NCBI RefSeq assembly: GCF_025145845.1
Contig: NZ_CP102253.1
Coordinates: 3,472,001 to 3,536,000, forward strand
DNA: 64,000 nucleotides
Direction of reading: 5' to 3'
From: Alistipes shahii WAL 8301
GTDB taxonomy: Bacteria; Bacteroidota; Bacteroidia; Bacteroidales; Rikenellaceae
Below the pieces are notes generated by a model. It ran no database searches and was not told where the DNA came from. It saw only the letters and a program-made list of their open reading frames with translations. The translations under genes were made by a program, and so were the position numbers. Below are positions 34,376 through 42,672 of the stretch, piece after piece; the first letter of the stretch is position 1, and each line of letters begins with the position of its first letter.

Positions 34376-34999
34376 CTATTTGCTGCTCTGGATCAGCGAA
34401 CGGATGTTCTGGATCAGCATCGCTACGGCCACCGAGTTGAAGCCGCCTTCGGGAATGATCACGTCGGCGTATTTCTTCGACGGCTCGACGAACTCCTCGT
34501 GCATCGGCTTCACCGTCGAGGTGTACTGCGTGATGACCGACTGCATCGTGCGTCCGCGCTCGCAGACGTCGCGCAGGATACGCCGCGCCAGCCGGATGTC
34601 GGCGTCGGTGTCGACGTAAACCTTGATGTCCATCAGGTCGCGCAGCTCCTTGTTCTCGAAGATCAGGATGCCGTCGACGATGATCACCTTCGAAGGTTTC
34701 ACGCTCACGCTCTCCGACGTGCGGTCGTGGTCGACGAACGAGTAGACCGGGTGTTCGATGGGCACGTTGTTCTTCAGCGCCTTGATATGCTCCACGAGCA
34801 TCTCCGTGTCGAAGGCCTGCGGATGGTCGTAGTTGAGTTTCGTACGCTCCTCGTAGGTGAGTTCGGGATGCGCCTTGTAGTAGTAGTCGTGGCAGAGCGT
34901 CACCACGTCGTCGCCGATGAACGCTTCCTGCAAACGCTTGACGAGCGTCGATTTTCCCGAGCCGGTTCCCCCGGCGACTCCGATTACCGTTACGTTCAT
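34376..34999 (-). CDS. udk: Uridine kinase
   Basis: Uridine/cytidine kinase phosphorylates uridine and cytidine to UMP and CMP in pyrimidine salvage. The 207-residue protein has the P-loop GVAGGTGSGKST at residues 7-18, the substrate segment YYYKAHPELTYEER, and DHPQAFDTEML, all typical of the family. It is cytoplasmic. It stands as a single gene between the AT-rich frameshifted locus and gyrB, both on the same strand, with a repeat element and the gyrB terminator in the gap upstream. Confidence 0.95.
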   Translation of the reverse strand: MNVTVIGVAGGTGSGKSTLVKRLQEAFIGDDVVTLCHDYYYKAHPELTYEERTKLNYDHPQAFDTEMLVEHIKALKNNVPIEHPVYSFVDHDRTSESVSVKPSKVIIVDGILIFENKELRDLMDIKVYVDTDADIRLARRILRDVCERGRTMQSVITQYTSTVKPMHEEFVEPSKKYADVIIPEGGFNSVAVAMLIQNIRSLIQSSK

Positions 35000-35073
35000 A
35001 AGATCAGTAAGTTTTTGATATTATAGACCGTTTCATCGCATCTGACCGTCTTTATTCGCCGCCTCCGGCGTCG

Positions 35074-35119
35074 TTTGCAAATCCGACCCTCCCCTAAATC
35101 CCCTCCTCGGAGGGGACTT
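35074..35119 (-). repeat. 46-base dispersed palindromic repeat, copy 1
   Basis: This element is the reverse complement of 40845-40890 with one mismatch over 46 bases. It contains the inverted repeat CCCCTCCTCGGAGGGG, which would fold as a hairpin. It sits between udk and the gyrB terminator. No transposase or coding capacity is associated with it. Confidence 0.85.
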
Positions 35120-35172
35120 TATGGCATCCGTCGTCCGGATTATTCTCAACAATGCGATTTGCGGTGGTTATT

Positions 35173-35211
35173 AAAAAAAAGGATCACCCTCCTGAAGAGG
35201 GCAATCCTTTT
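35173..35211 (-). terminator. gyrB terminator
   Basis: AAAAAGGAT...CCCTC pairs with GAGGG...ATCCTTTTT. A and T runs lie on both sides. It starts 13 bases after the gyrB stop codon on the minus strand. Confidence 0.85.
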
Positions 35212-35224
35212 TCTGACTGTCGTT

Positions 35225-37183
35225 TTATGCGTCGATATTCGCGTAATGCGCATTTCGCTCGATGAACTCGCGGCGGGGCGGAACCTCGTCGCCCATCAGC
35301 ATCGAGAAGATGCGGTCGGCTTCGGCGGCGTTCTCGATGTTCACCTGGCGCAGGATGCGCGTGTCGGGGTTCATCGTCGTCTCCCACAGCTGGTGGGCGT
35401 TCATCTCGCCGAGACCTTTGTAACGCTGGATGTGCACGCCCTTGCCGAACTCGGCTGAGATCTCGTCGCGCTCCTTCTCGGTCCAGCAGTAACGCTCCTG
35501 CTTGCCCTTCTTCACGAGGTAGAGGGGCGGGGTGGCGATATAGACGTGGCCGTTTTCGATCAGTTCCTTCATCTTGCGGAAGAAGAACGTCAGCATCAGC
35601 GTGGCGATGTGGCTTCCGTCGACGTCGGCATCGGTCATAATGATGATCTTGTCGTAGCGCAGTTTTTCGAGGTTCAGGGCCTTGGAGTCCTCCTCGGTTC
35701 CGATCGTGACGCCGAGGGCCGTGAACATGTTCTTGATCTCCTCGTTCTCCCACATGCGGTGCTCCTGGGCCTTCTCGATGTTCAGGATCTTACCGCGCAG
35801 CGGCATGATGGCCTGGAAATTCCGGTCGCGGCCCGATTTGGCCGTACCGCCTGCCGAGTCACCCTCGACGAAGAAGATCTCGGCGATCGAACGGTCGCGG
35901 CTCGAACAGTCGGCGAGTTTTCCGGGAAGCCCGGCGCCCGACAGCACGGTTTTGCGCTGCACCAGTTCGCGGGCGTGGCGCGCCGCGTGGCGGGCCGTAG
36001 CCGCGAGGATCACCTTCTGCACGATGGCCTTGGCGTCCTTGGGGTTCTCCTCCAGATAGTCGCCCAGCGCCGAGGCCAAGGCCTGGTCGACGGCGGCCGC
36101 AACCTCGTCGTTGCCCAATTTGGTCTTGGTCTGTCCCTCGAACTGCGGCTCCTGCACCTTCACCGATACGACAGCGGTGAGTCCTTCGCGGAAGTCGTCG
36201 CCGTTGATGTCGAACTTCAGCTTGGCGAGCATGCCCGAATCCTCGGCGTATTTCTTGAGCGTACGGGTCAGCGCACGGCGGAAGCCCGTCAGGTGCGTAC
36301 CGCCCTCGATGGTGTTGATGTTATTTACATAGGAGTGTACGTTCTCCGAGAACGAATCGTTGTATTGCATGGCCACCTCCACCGGGACGCCGTTCTTCTC
36401 GGTGTCGAGGTAGATGATCTGCTCGACGATCGGCGTGCCGCGCGTGGCGTCGAGGTATTTGACGAACTCCTTGAGTCCCTCCTCCGAGTAGAAGTGGTCC
36501 TCGCGGGTCTTGCCCTCCTCGTCGGGACGCTTGTCGTAGAGGTTCAGGCTGATGCCCTTGTTCAGGAACGCCAGCTCGCGCAGGCGGTTGGCCAGGATGT
36601 CGTATTTGTATTCGGTGGTATGCGTGAAGATCGAGCCGTCGGGCTTGAAGGTGATGATCGTACCGCGGTCCGTACATTCGCCGACCACCTCGACCTGCGA
36701 GGTCGGGGCGCCCTTGCTGTATGTCTGGCGGTAAATCTTGCCGTCGCGGCTGTGGATCTCGGCGATCAGCAGCGTCGAAAGCGCGTTGACGCACGAGACG
36801 CCGACGCCGTGCAGACCTCCCGAGACCTTGTAGCTGCCCTTGTCGAACTTACCGCCGGCGTGGAGCACCGTCAGCACCACTTCGAGCGCCGATTTGCCCT
36901 CCTTCTCGTGGTAGTCGGTCGGAATGCCTCGGCCGTTGTCCCTGACGGTGATGGAGTTGTCCTCGTTGATCGTCACGTCGATGTCGGTGCAGTAGCCCGC
37001 CAGCGCCTCGTCGATCGAGTTGTCCACGACCTCGTAAACCAGGTGGTGGAGACCCTTCTCGCCGATGTCGCCGATGTACATGGCGGGACGCTTGCGCACC
37101 GCTTCGAGACCTTCAAGGACCTGAATGTTCGACGCGGAGTATTCTTCTTCTTGTTTTTTAACGTTTTCTAATTCGGTACTCAT
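35225..37183 (-). CDS. gyrB: DNA gyrase subunit B
   Basis: GyrB is the ATPase subunit of gyrase, which introduces negative supercoils. The 652 residues match Bacteroidetes GyrB. The GHKL ATP-binding site has DNSIDEALAGY and DNGRGIP, followed by GGLHGVGVSCVNAL, the transducer domain, and the TOPRIM motif EGDSAGG with the DADVDGSHI metal site. I chose the ATG at 37183. The longer frame reaches through the promoter box TATATTTG (37204-37211, minus). ParE is the alternative, but the family-level sequence (VSGGLHGVG and the downstream tail) reads as GyrB. Confidence 0.94.
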   Translation of the reverse strand: MSTELENVKKQEEEYSASNIQVLEGLEAVRKRPAMYIGDIGEKGLHHLVYEVVDNSIDEALAGYCTDIDVTINEDNSITVRDNGRGIPTDYHEKEGKSALEVVLTVLHAGGKFDKGSYKVSGGLHGVGVSCVNALSTLLIAEIHSRDGKIYRQTYSKGAPTSQVEVVGECTDRGTIITFKPDGSIFTHTTEYKYDILANRLRELAFLNKGISLNLYDKRPDEEGKTREDHFYSEEGLKEFVKYLDATRGTPIVEQIIYLDTEKNGVPVEVAMQYNDSFSENVHSYVNNINTIEGGTHLTGFRRALTRTLKKYAEDSGMLAKLKFDINGDDFREGLTAVVSVKVQEPQFEGQTKTKLGNDEVAAAVDQALASALGDYLEENPKDAKAIVQKVILAATARHAARHARELVQRKTVLSGAGLPGKLADCSSRDRSIAEIFFVEGDSAGGTAKSGRDRNFQAIMPLRGKILNIEKAQEHRMWENEEIKNMFTALGVTIGTEEDSKALNLEKLRYDKIIIMTDADVDGSHIATLMLTFFFRKMKELIENGHVYIATPPLYLVKKGKQERYCWTEKERDEISAEFGKGVHIQRYKGLGEMNAHQLWETTMNPDTRILRQVNIENAAEADRIFSMLMGDEVPPRREFIERNAHYANIDA

Positions 37184-37203
37184 CGTAGTCTTTAAATATC
37201 GTA

Positions 37204-37211
37204 CAAATATA
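37204..37211 (-). promoter_or_regulatory. -7 promoter box of gyrB
   Basis: TATATTTG on the minus strand, 20 bases upstream of the ATG. Confidence 0.55.
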
Positions 37212-37301
37212 CGGAAAATTTCCGGATAAAACAAGCATCCGGAAACGGCTTTACGGACGATTGTTTGGTCTGTTCGTTCGCTTTGCGGCCTTGATGCGGA
37301 A

Positions 37302-38039
37302 TTACGCCAGTTCGGCCTTGAGGTCCACCTCGCGGATTTTGCCCTTGGAGAAGAGCACGGCGCGGGCGGGGTAGTTCTCGATCAGGGCCGTGTTGTGCGT
37401 TGACATCACCACGGCGCAGCCCTGCGAGGCGATCTTCTGGAACAGCTGCATGATGCCGTCGGCCGTCACCGGGTCGAGGTTGCCCGTCGGCTCGTCGGCC
37501 AGCAGCACCTGCGGGTCGTTCAGCAGCGCGCGGGCGATCACCAGCCGCTGCTGCTCGCCGCCCGAAAGCTCGAAAGGCATTTTGTAGCTTTTCGACCCGA
37601 GTTCCACCAGCCCCAGCACCCGGTCGATGCGCTCGCGGATCTCCTGCTCGCGCTTCCAGCCCGTGGCCTTCATCACGTAGTAAAGATTCATAAAGACGTT
37701 GCGGTCGGTGAGCAGCTGGTAGTCCTGGAAGACGATGCCGATGCGGCGGCGCAGGTAGGGGATGTCCTTGCGGCGCAGGCGGCGCAGGTCGAATCCCGCG
37801 ACATATCCCTTTCCGGTAAGGAGTTGCATCTCGGCATATAAAGTTTTGAGAAAACTGCTTTTCCCGCTCCCGACACGTCCGATCAGGTATACGAATTCGC
37901 CCGGGGCCACCGACAGGTTGACCTCCGAGAGCACCATCTCGCCCCGTTGCAGGAGTTTCTTCTCCGAGCAGCTGCCGAAGGGATTGTCGGCATGGTAGAT
38001 AGCCACGTCGCGGAGATTTACGACATATTTTTCATTCAT
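37302..38039 (-). CDS. FtsE-like ABC transporter ATP-binding protein
   Basis: The 245-residue ATPase has Walker A GRVGSGKSSF, signature LSGGEQQR, and Walker B VLLADEPTGNLD with the H-loop MSTHN. It groups with the FtsE/LolD/MacB ATPases by its DEPTGNLD motif. In Bacteroidetes this gene is usually the FtsE partner of a separately encoded FtsX, acting in divisome-linked peptidoglycan hydrolysis. No permease gene is adjacent here. I chose the ATG at 38039; the longer frame would add about 90 residues of low-complexity GC-rich reading across the promoter. Confidence 0.82.
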   Translation of the reverse strand: MNEKYVVNLRDVAIYHADNPFGSCSEKKLLQRGEMVLSEVNLSVAPGEFVYLIGRVGSGKSSFLKTLYAEMQLLTGKGYVAGFDLRRLRRKDIPYLRRRIGIVFQDYQLLTDRNVFMNLYYVMKATGWKREQEIRERIDRVLGLVELGSKSYKMPFELSGGEQQRLVIARALLNDPQVLLADEPTGNLDPVTADGIMQLFQKIASQGCAVVMSTHNTALIENYPARAVLFSKGKIREVDLKAELA

Positions 38040-38066
38040 AGCGTTTCGCTCTGTTTTCCGAACAAA

Positions 38067-38074
38067 CAAAGATA
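38067..38074 (-). promoter_or_regulatory. -7 promoter box of the FtsE-like gene
   Basis: TATCTTTG on the minus strand, 27 bases upstream of the start codon. The gap 38040-38379 holds this box, about 240 GC-rich bases in which I see nothing, and the ssrA promoter. Confidence 0.6.
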
Positions 38075-38314
38075 AGCAAAATATCCGTATGCCCTTCATC
38101 CGTCCGGTAAAAAAGCGTTCCGGCAGGCGTCCGGAGGCGGGTGCGGCGCGGATTTTGCGCAACCCCTCGCGGGCGATGGACTGCGGCAGACGCTCCGCCT
38201 GCTGCTTCGGAACGGGCCGGCGGCGCGGTTTCGGCTGCCGAGGCTCCGAATCCGGACAATCCGGCTCCGGTGCTTTCGGTCCGACGGGGCTGCTCCCGGC
38301 ATTTGTCAAATAAA

Positions 38315-38346
38315 TTTGCGAATGCCCGCGTTTTGTACTATCTTTG
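38315..38346 (+). promoter_or_regulatory. ssrA promoter
   Basis: TTTG (38315-38318), 20 bases, then TATCTTTG (38339-38346), matching the Bacteroidetes consensus. The mature tmRNA 5' end is 33 bases downstream. Confidence 0.75.
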
Positions 38347-38379
38347 CACTGTTTCCGATTGACTTTGCGCGGAAAGACC

Positions 38380-38780
38380 GGGGGTGCCTGGTTTTGACAG
38401 CAGGCAGAGTTTGATTGTAAGCACGCCGAGCGCTGTGTGGCGGCTCGTTAATCCCGATGCTCAAACTACAAATGGCAATAACAGCCTTGCACTCGCTGCT
38501 TAATTTTCAAGGAAAATTGGCTTAATCGCCGAAGCCCAGGCGCTTTGGCGACGAGTATCCCGAAGGGACGTTCCGCTCTTTAACGGCTCTTCATACGGGG
38601 TATCATCCATTTAGAGATAGTGCGCCGGAGGGTTCCGGCCGGTGCGCGAAAATCAAGGAACTGGGCCTCGTGTTCGGTAGCCGCCTGCCAGGCACGGGGA
38701 GAAGGATCAAATGGCGGCTAAGCGTGTAGAAAGCTTTCGGGTTCCCTGTTTGGACGCGGGTTCGACTCCCGCCACCTCCA
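38380..38780 (+). ncRNA. ssrA: tmRNA (transfer-messenger RNA)
   Basis: tmRNA with SmpB rescues stalled ribosomes and tags the nascent peptide. The ends pair as a tRNA-like acceptor stem: 5' GGGGGTG with 3' CACCTCC, discriminator A. GGTTTTGACAG near the 5' end and the T-arm GGGTTCGACTCCC near the 3' end are characteristic. The tag reading frame at 38474-38503 encodes GNNSLALAA followed by TAA. It has the same length and LAA ending as known Bacteroidetes tags. CCA is not encoded. Confidence 0.95.
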
Positions 38781-38802
38781 CTGAAAACCAAGTAGTTGTG
38801 AG

Positions 38803-38842
38803 AAAAATCCTGTAATTCTGAGAATTACGGGATTTTCTTTTT
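38803..38842. terminator. Bidirectional terminator between ssrA and the phosphoesterase gene
   Basis: AAAATCCTGTAATTC pairs with GAATTACGGGATTTT (one wobble), with A and T runs at both ends. It overlaps the stop codon region of the convergent gene. Confidence 0.8.
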
Positions 38843-40711
38843 GTGCCCTGCGGGTGCGTGCGGAGGGATGCGGAAGATCTTACCTTCGGCGAAAGTCGCC
38901 CACAGCGAGCCGTCGGGAGCCTCGGTGATGAAGTTCGCCGCCGAGTTGCAGCACTTGACGCACCACAGCGGCGTGCCGTCCTCGCGCACGGCGGCGACGT
39001 TGCCCGAGCGGTCGGCGAGGTAGGCTATGCCGCCGCTCACGGTCACCGGGCAGGCCGTGTAGTCGTAGCCGAAGCCCGCGGGGGTGATCCACAGCCGGCG
39101 GAAGGCGTCCGGGGCCGTGTCGATGGCCAGCAGTTCGCCGTCCATGGTTTTGACGTAGAAGCGTTTGCCGTCGGCGCTCATGCCCGATGCTTCGCGGGCC
39201 TTGTAGTCGGTGCAGCGCCATACGACGCTTCCCGAGGCGAGGTCGAGGCAGGTGACGGCGCGGTCGGGCGCGTCGATGAACACGCGGCCTCCGGCGATCC
39301 GGGGAACGATGTTGCCCGGGGACAGGAAGAGGCTTTTCGAGCCGTTGGTCCACTTCCAGCCGAGTTTTCCCGTCGCGGCGTCGAGGCAGTGAAGATGCCC
39401 GTTCCAGGCTCCGAAAACCAGTTTCCCGTCCGCCAGCGCGGGTTGCCCCTGCGACTGGCCGCGTCCGTAGTCGTAACGCCACAGAATCCGCCCGTCGCTC
39501 ACCGCGATTTTGGCCATCGTGCCGTTGCCCAGACCGATGTAGAGCACGGCGTTGGGTCCGCGGCCCGCGACGAGTCCCTGCCCGACGATCGGCGTCGGGG
39601 TGTCGATGTGCCACCTCTCGCGGCCCGTGCGGGCGTCGTAGGCGCGCAGTCCGTCGGTGGTCGTGCCCGCGATGACCAGCCCTTCGGCCACGAGGGGCGT
39701 GGTGTAGAGCGCCCCGCCGAAACGCTGACGCCACACCTCGCGGTTGCGGCGCGTGTCGTAGGCCCGCAGCACGCCCTGCGTCGTGCCGTAATACACCAGG
39801 TCCTTGTAAAAGGCCGCTCCGGTGTAGATTGTGGCGCTGTCCTGCAACACAAGCTGCGCATGCGCCTTGTAGTCGGGAACCGGGGGCGTCGGGTCGGAGG
39901 CGAGGGCCAGCGTTTGCGGGTCGTCCTGCATGCGGATCGTGAAGCGGGTGCGCGGCTCCGCGCCCAGCGTCTTTTCGCGCACACGGACCGAGTCGCCCCA
40001 GAAGTCGAGCAGTGTGTAGCCCGCGTCGGAATCGCTCTTGCCGCGCAGGGCGCGTCCCTGAATGCCTGCTATGGAGTCGAAGTTGAACAGCGAGGGTGCG
40101 CGGTGGTAGTGGCCGAACAGCGTGAGCGGGATATCCAGCCGCCGGAGCGTCGCCGTCACCTCCGTGCGGTTCGTGAGGTCGTTGTTCAGCGGATAGTGGC
40201 AGAGGCTCACGATGCGCTGGCCGGGCCGGGCCTTGGCGGCCTCCGCGGCCAGCCACGCGAGGTCCTCGGTGCGCACCGCTCCCATGGCCATCTTCATAAA
40301 AGGTCCCGAAGCGTAGCCCAGAAAGAGGTAGTCCCCGGCCCGGAAGGCGGTGCGCCCGTCGTGGCCGAAGATCCGGGCGAAGGTCGTGCAGGCGCTTTCG
40401 GACCACGTGGTCTCGTGGTTGCCCGGCACGGCGTGCCACGGTTTTTCGAGCCGTGAGATCAGCCCGTGGACATATTCCAGTTCGGCGTCGCTGCCCAGGT
40501 TGGTGAGGTCGCCGCCGAAGATCACGATGTCGCACGGCGAGGCGTTGATTTCGTCCACCGCGACGCGGAACAGCGAATCCTGCACGTTGCCGGGCGTCAC
40601 GTGGATGTCGGTCAGAAAGGCGACGCGGAGCGTGTCGCAGGGAGCCGGGGCCGGGAATGCCGACGACGCCCACAGCGCGCCGAAGCACAGCAGGATTTTG
40701 GAGCATTTCAT
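38825..40711 (-). CDS. Exported metallophosphoesterase fused to a PQQ-type beta-propeller
   Basis: The 628-residue protein has a signal peptide (cleavage near residue 22). A calcineurin-like phosphoesterase domain (about 27-240) shows the metal motifs FLTDIHV, FGGDLTN, VPGNHETT, CHYPL and FGHYHR. The C-terminal half (about 280-615) has repeated blades of the type VVYYGTTQGVLRAYDTRR and HCLDAATGKLGWKW, matching PQQ-like WD propellers. The enzyme is probably periplasmic or surface exposed. The propeller may bind a substrate or partner protein. The fusion recurs in Bacteroidetes, but I know no assigned substrate. It is a single gene. Confidence 0.87.
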   Translation of the reverse strand: MKCSKILLCFGALWASSAFPAPAPCDTLRVAFLTDIHVTPGNVQDSLFRVAVDEINASPCDIVIFGGDLTNLGSDAELEYVHGLISRLEKPWHAVPGNHETTWSESACTTFARIFGHDGRTAFRAGDYLFLGYASGPFMKMAMGAVRTEDLAWLAAEAAKARPGQRIVSLCHYPLNNDLTNRTEVTATLRRLDIPLTLFGHYHRAPSLFNFDSIAGIQGRALRGKSDSDAGYTLLDFWGDSVRVREKTLGAEPRTRFTIRMQDDPQTLALASDPTPPVPDYKAHAQLVLQDSATIYTGAAFYKDLVYYGTTQGVLRAYDTRRNREVWRQRFGGALYTTPLVAEGLVIAGTTTDGLRAYDARTGRERWHIDTPTPIVGQGLVAGRGPNAVLYIGLGNGTMAKIAVSDGRILWRYDYGRGQSQGQPALADGKLVFGAWNGHLHCLDAATGKLGWKWTNGSKSLFLSPGNIVPRIAGGRVFIDAPDRAVTCLDLASGSVVWRCTDYKAREASGMSADGKRFYVKTMDGELLAIDTAPDAFRRLWITPAGFGYDYTACPVTVSGGIAYLADRSGNVAAVREDGTPLWCVKCCNSAANFITEAPDGSLWATFAEGKIFRIPPHAPAGHKKKIP

Positions 40712-40762
40712 TGGGCTTGCGCAGTTTTGTCGTTACAAGATACGAAATTCAGCGGAAAAAGC

Positions 40763-40770
40763 TATCTTTG
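40763..40770 (+). promoter_or_regulatory. -7 promoter box for purT
   Basis: TATCTTTG on the plus strand. The start codon is 191 bases downstream, which leaves a long leader containing the palindromic repeat. Confidence 0.5.
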
Positions 40771-40844
40771 CGTTGCAAAAAACAGGGGGACTATTCCCGA
40801 TAAGCGGTGCCCGCATTTTGGTTGACAATCCGGTCGCATGCGAT

Positions 40845-40890
40845 AAGTCCCCTCCGAGGAGGGGATTTAGGGGAGGGTCAGATTTGCAAA
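40845..40890 (+). repeat. 46-base dispersed palindromic repeat, copy 2
   Basis: This is the inverted copy of 35074-35119 (45 of 46 identical). It lies in the purT leader and includes CCCCTCCGAGGAGGGG, able to form a hairpin in the mRNA. Confidence 0.85.
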
Positions 40891-40961
40891 TGTGGCCAAA
40901 GGCCGCAGGAGATTGACCATGAGAACGACTAAACGATACTGTAACTAAACTACATGCTGAT

Positions 40962-42131
40962 ATGAAAACCATTCTTCTTCTGGGTTCCGGCGAGCTGGGC
41001 AAGGAGTTCGCGATTGCGGCACAGCGGCTGGGACAGACCGTCGTGGCGTGCGACAAGTATGCGGGCGCTCCCGCGATGCAGGTGGCCGACGCCGCGGAGG
41101 TCTTCGACATGCTCGACGGTGACGCGCTGGCCGCTGCAGTCGCAAAACACCGCCCCGACATCATCGTTCCCGAGATCGAGGCCATCCGCACCGAACGGCT
41201 CTACGAGTTCGAGCGGGCGGGCGTCCAGGTCGTACCGAGCGCCCGGGCCGTGAATTTCACGATGAACCGCAAGGCCATCCGCGACCTCGCGGCGAAGGAA
41301 CTGGGGCTGAAGACGGCGCGGTATTTCTACGCCGCATCGCTCGGCGAACTGCGCGAGGCCGCCGCGAAAATCGGCTTCCCCTGCGTGGTCAAGCCGCTGA
41401 TGTCCTCTTCGGGCAAGGGGCAGTCGCTGGTCAAGGGTCCCGACGAGCTGGAACGCGCCTGGCATTACGGCTGCGAAGGGTCGCGCGGCGACATCCGCGA
41501 ACTGATCATCGAGGAGTTCATCCGCTTCGACAGCGAGATCACGCTGCTGACCGTCACCCAGAAGGACGGCCCGACGCTTTTCTGCCCGCCGATCGGCCAT
41601 GTGCAGAAGGGCGGCGACTACCGCGAGAGTTTCCAGTCGCCCGTGATCGCACCCGAACACCTTGCCGAGGCGCAGCGCATGGCCGCCGCCGTCACCGAAG
41701 CCCTCACCGGGGCCGGACTGTGGGGCGTGGAGTTCTTTTTGAGCCGCGACAACGGGGTCTATTTCTCCGAACTGTCGCCCCGGCCGCACGACACGGGCAT
41801 GGTGACGCTGGCCGGGACGCAGAACCTCAATGAGTTCGAACTGCACCTGCGCGCCGTGCTGGGGATTCCCATTCCGGCGGTCACCTTCGAGCGCATGGGC
41901 GCCAGCGCGGTGATCCTCTCGGGCGTGGAGACCTCCGCGCCGCGTTACGAGGGCGTGGAAGAGGCCGTCGCCGGAGATCCCCGCACCGACATCCGCATCT
42001 TCGGCAAACCCTCGGCGCGCGTGAACCGCCGCATGGGCGTCGTCGTGGGCTACGAACCCCACGGCAGCAGCCTCGAAGCCCTGCGCGAACGGGTTTGCGC
42101 CGCCGCCGCAAAAGTGAAAGTCACCGAATAA
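40962..42131 (+). CDS. purT: Formate-dependent phosphoribosylglycinamide formyltransferase
   Basis: PurT uses formate and ATP to formylate GAR, an alternative to the folate-dependent PurN step of purine synthesis. The 389-residue ATP-grasp protein begins with MKTILLLGSGELGKEFAIAA, the typical N-terminus. It has the ATP-grasp loop KPLMSSSGKGQS and the metal/active-site region GLWGVEFFLSRDNGVYFSELSPRPHDTG. Length matches E. coli PurT (392). It precedes a cyclophilin gene by 81 bases with no obvious terminator, so the two may be cotranscribed. Confidence 0.95.
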   Translation: MKTILLLGSGELGKEFAIAAQRLGQTVVACDKYAGAPAMQVADAAEVFDMLDGDALAAAVAKHRPDIIVPEIEAIRTERLYEFERAGVQVVPSARAVNFTMNRKAIRDLAAKELGLKTARYFYAASLGELREAAAKIGFPCVVKPLMSSSGKGQSLVKGPDELERAWHYGCEGSRGDIRELIIEEFIRFDSEITLLTVTQKDGPTLFCPPIGHVQKGGDYRESFQSPVIAPEHLAEAQRMAAAVTEALTGAGLWGVEFFLSRDNGVYFSELSPRPHDTGMVTLAGTQNLNEFELHLRAVLGIPIPAVTFERMGASAVILSGVETSAPRYEGVEEAVAGDPRTDIRIFGKPSARVNRRMGVVVGYEPHGSSLEALRERVCAAAAKVKVTE

Positions 42132-42212
42132 CGACAACTCCGGCTTCCCGGCCGCGAGCGACCCGCGAAAACCGCGGGCCGTTCAGCCGGAACCGGACCA
42201 TAAAACCGATCC

Positions 42213-42653
42213 ATGAAAAAGTACGCAATTATTTCGACCGAAAAGGGGACGATGAAAGCCGAGCTGTATGCCGACGAGACCCCCGGAACCGTGGCCAACT
42301 TCGTCGAACTGGCCGAACACAACTTCTACGACGGGCTGACCTTCCACCGTGTGATTCCCGACTTCGTGATCCAGGGCGGCTGCCCCAGGGGCGACGGCAC
42401 GGGAGGTCCGGGCTACACGATCAAGTGCGAGACGTCGGCCCCGCGCCAGCGCCACGACCGCGGCGTGCTGTCGATGGCCCATGCCGGGCGCGACACGGGC
42501 GGTTCGCAGTTCTTCATCTGCCACAACCGCGAGAATACGCAGCATCTCGACGGCCGCCACACCTGCTTCGGGCAGGTGGTCGAAGGGCTGGACGTGATCG
42601 ACGACATCCGCCCGGGCGACAAGATTCTTTCGATCCGCATCGTCGAGGAGTAA
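42213..42653 (+). CDS. Cyclophilin-type peptidyl-prolyl cis-trans isomerase
   Basis: The 146-residue single-domain cyclophilin catalyses proline isomerisation during protein folding. Active-site motifs are FHRVIPDFVIQGG (with the catalytic Arg), SQFFIC and HLDGRHTCFGQV. There is no signal peptide, so it is cytoplasmic. It lacks the N-terminal extension of exported PPIases. The acyltransferase gene starts 19 bases after its stop codon, in the same direction. Confidence 0.94.
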   Translation: MKKYAIISTEKGTMKAELYADETPGTVANFVELAEHNFYDGLTFHRVIPDFVIQGGCPRGDGTGGPGYTIKCETSAPRQRHDRGVLSMAHAGRDTGGSQFFICHNRENTQHLDGRHTCFGQVVEGLDVIDDIRPGDKILSIRIVEE

Positions 42654-42672
42654 CGAATCCCGTCCGATCCCC

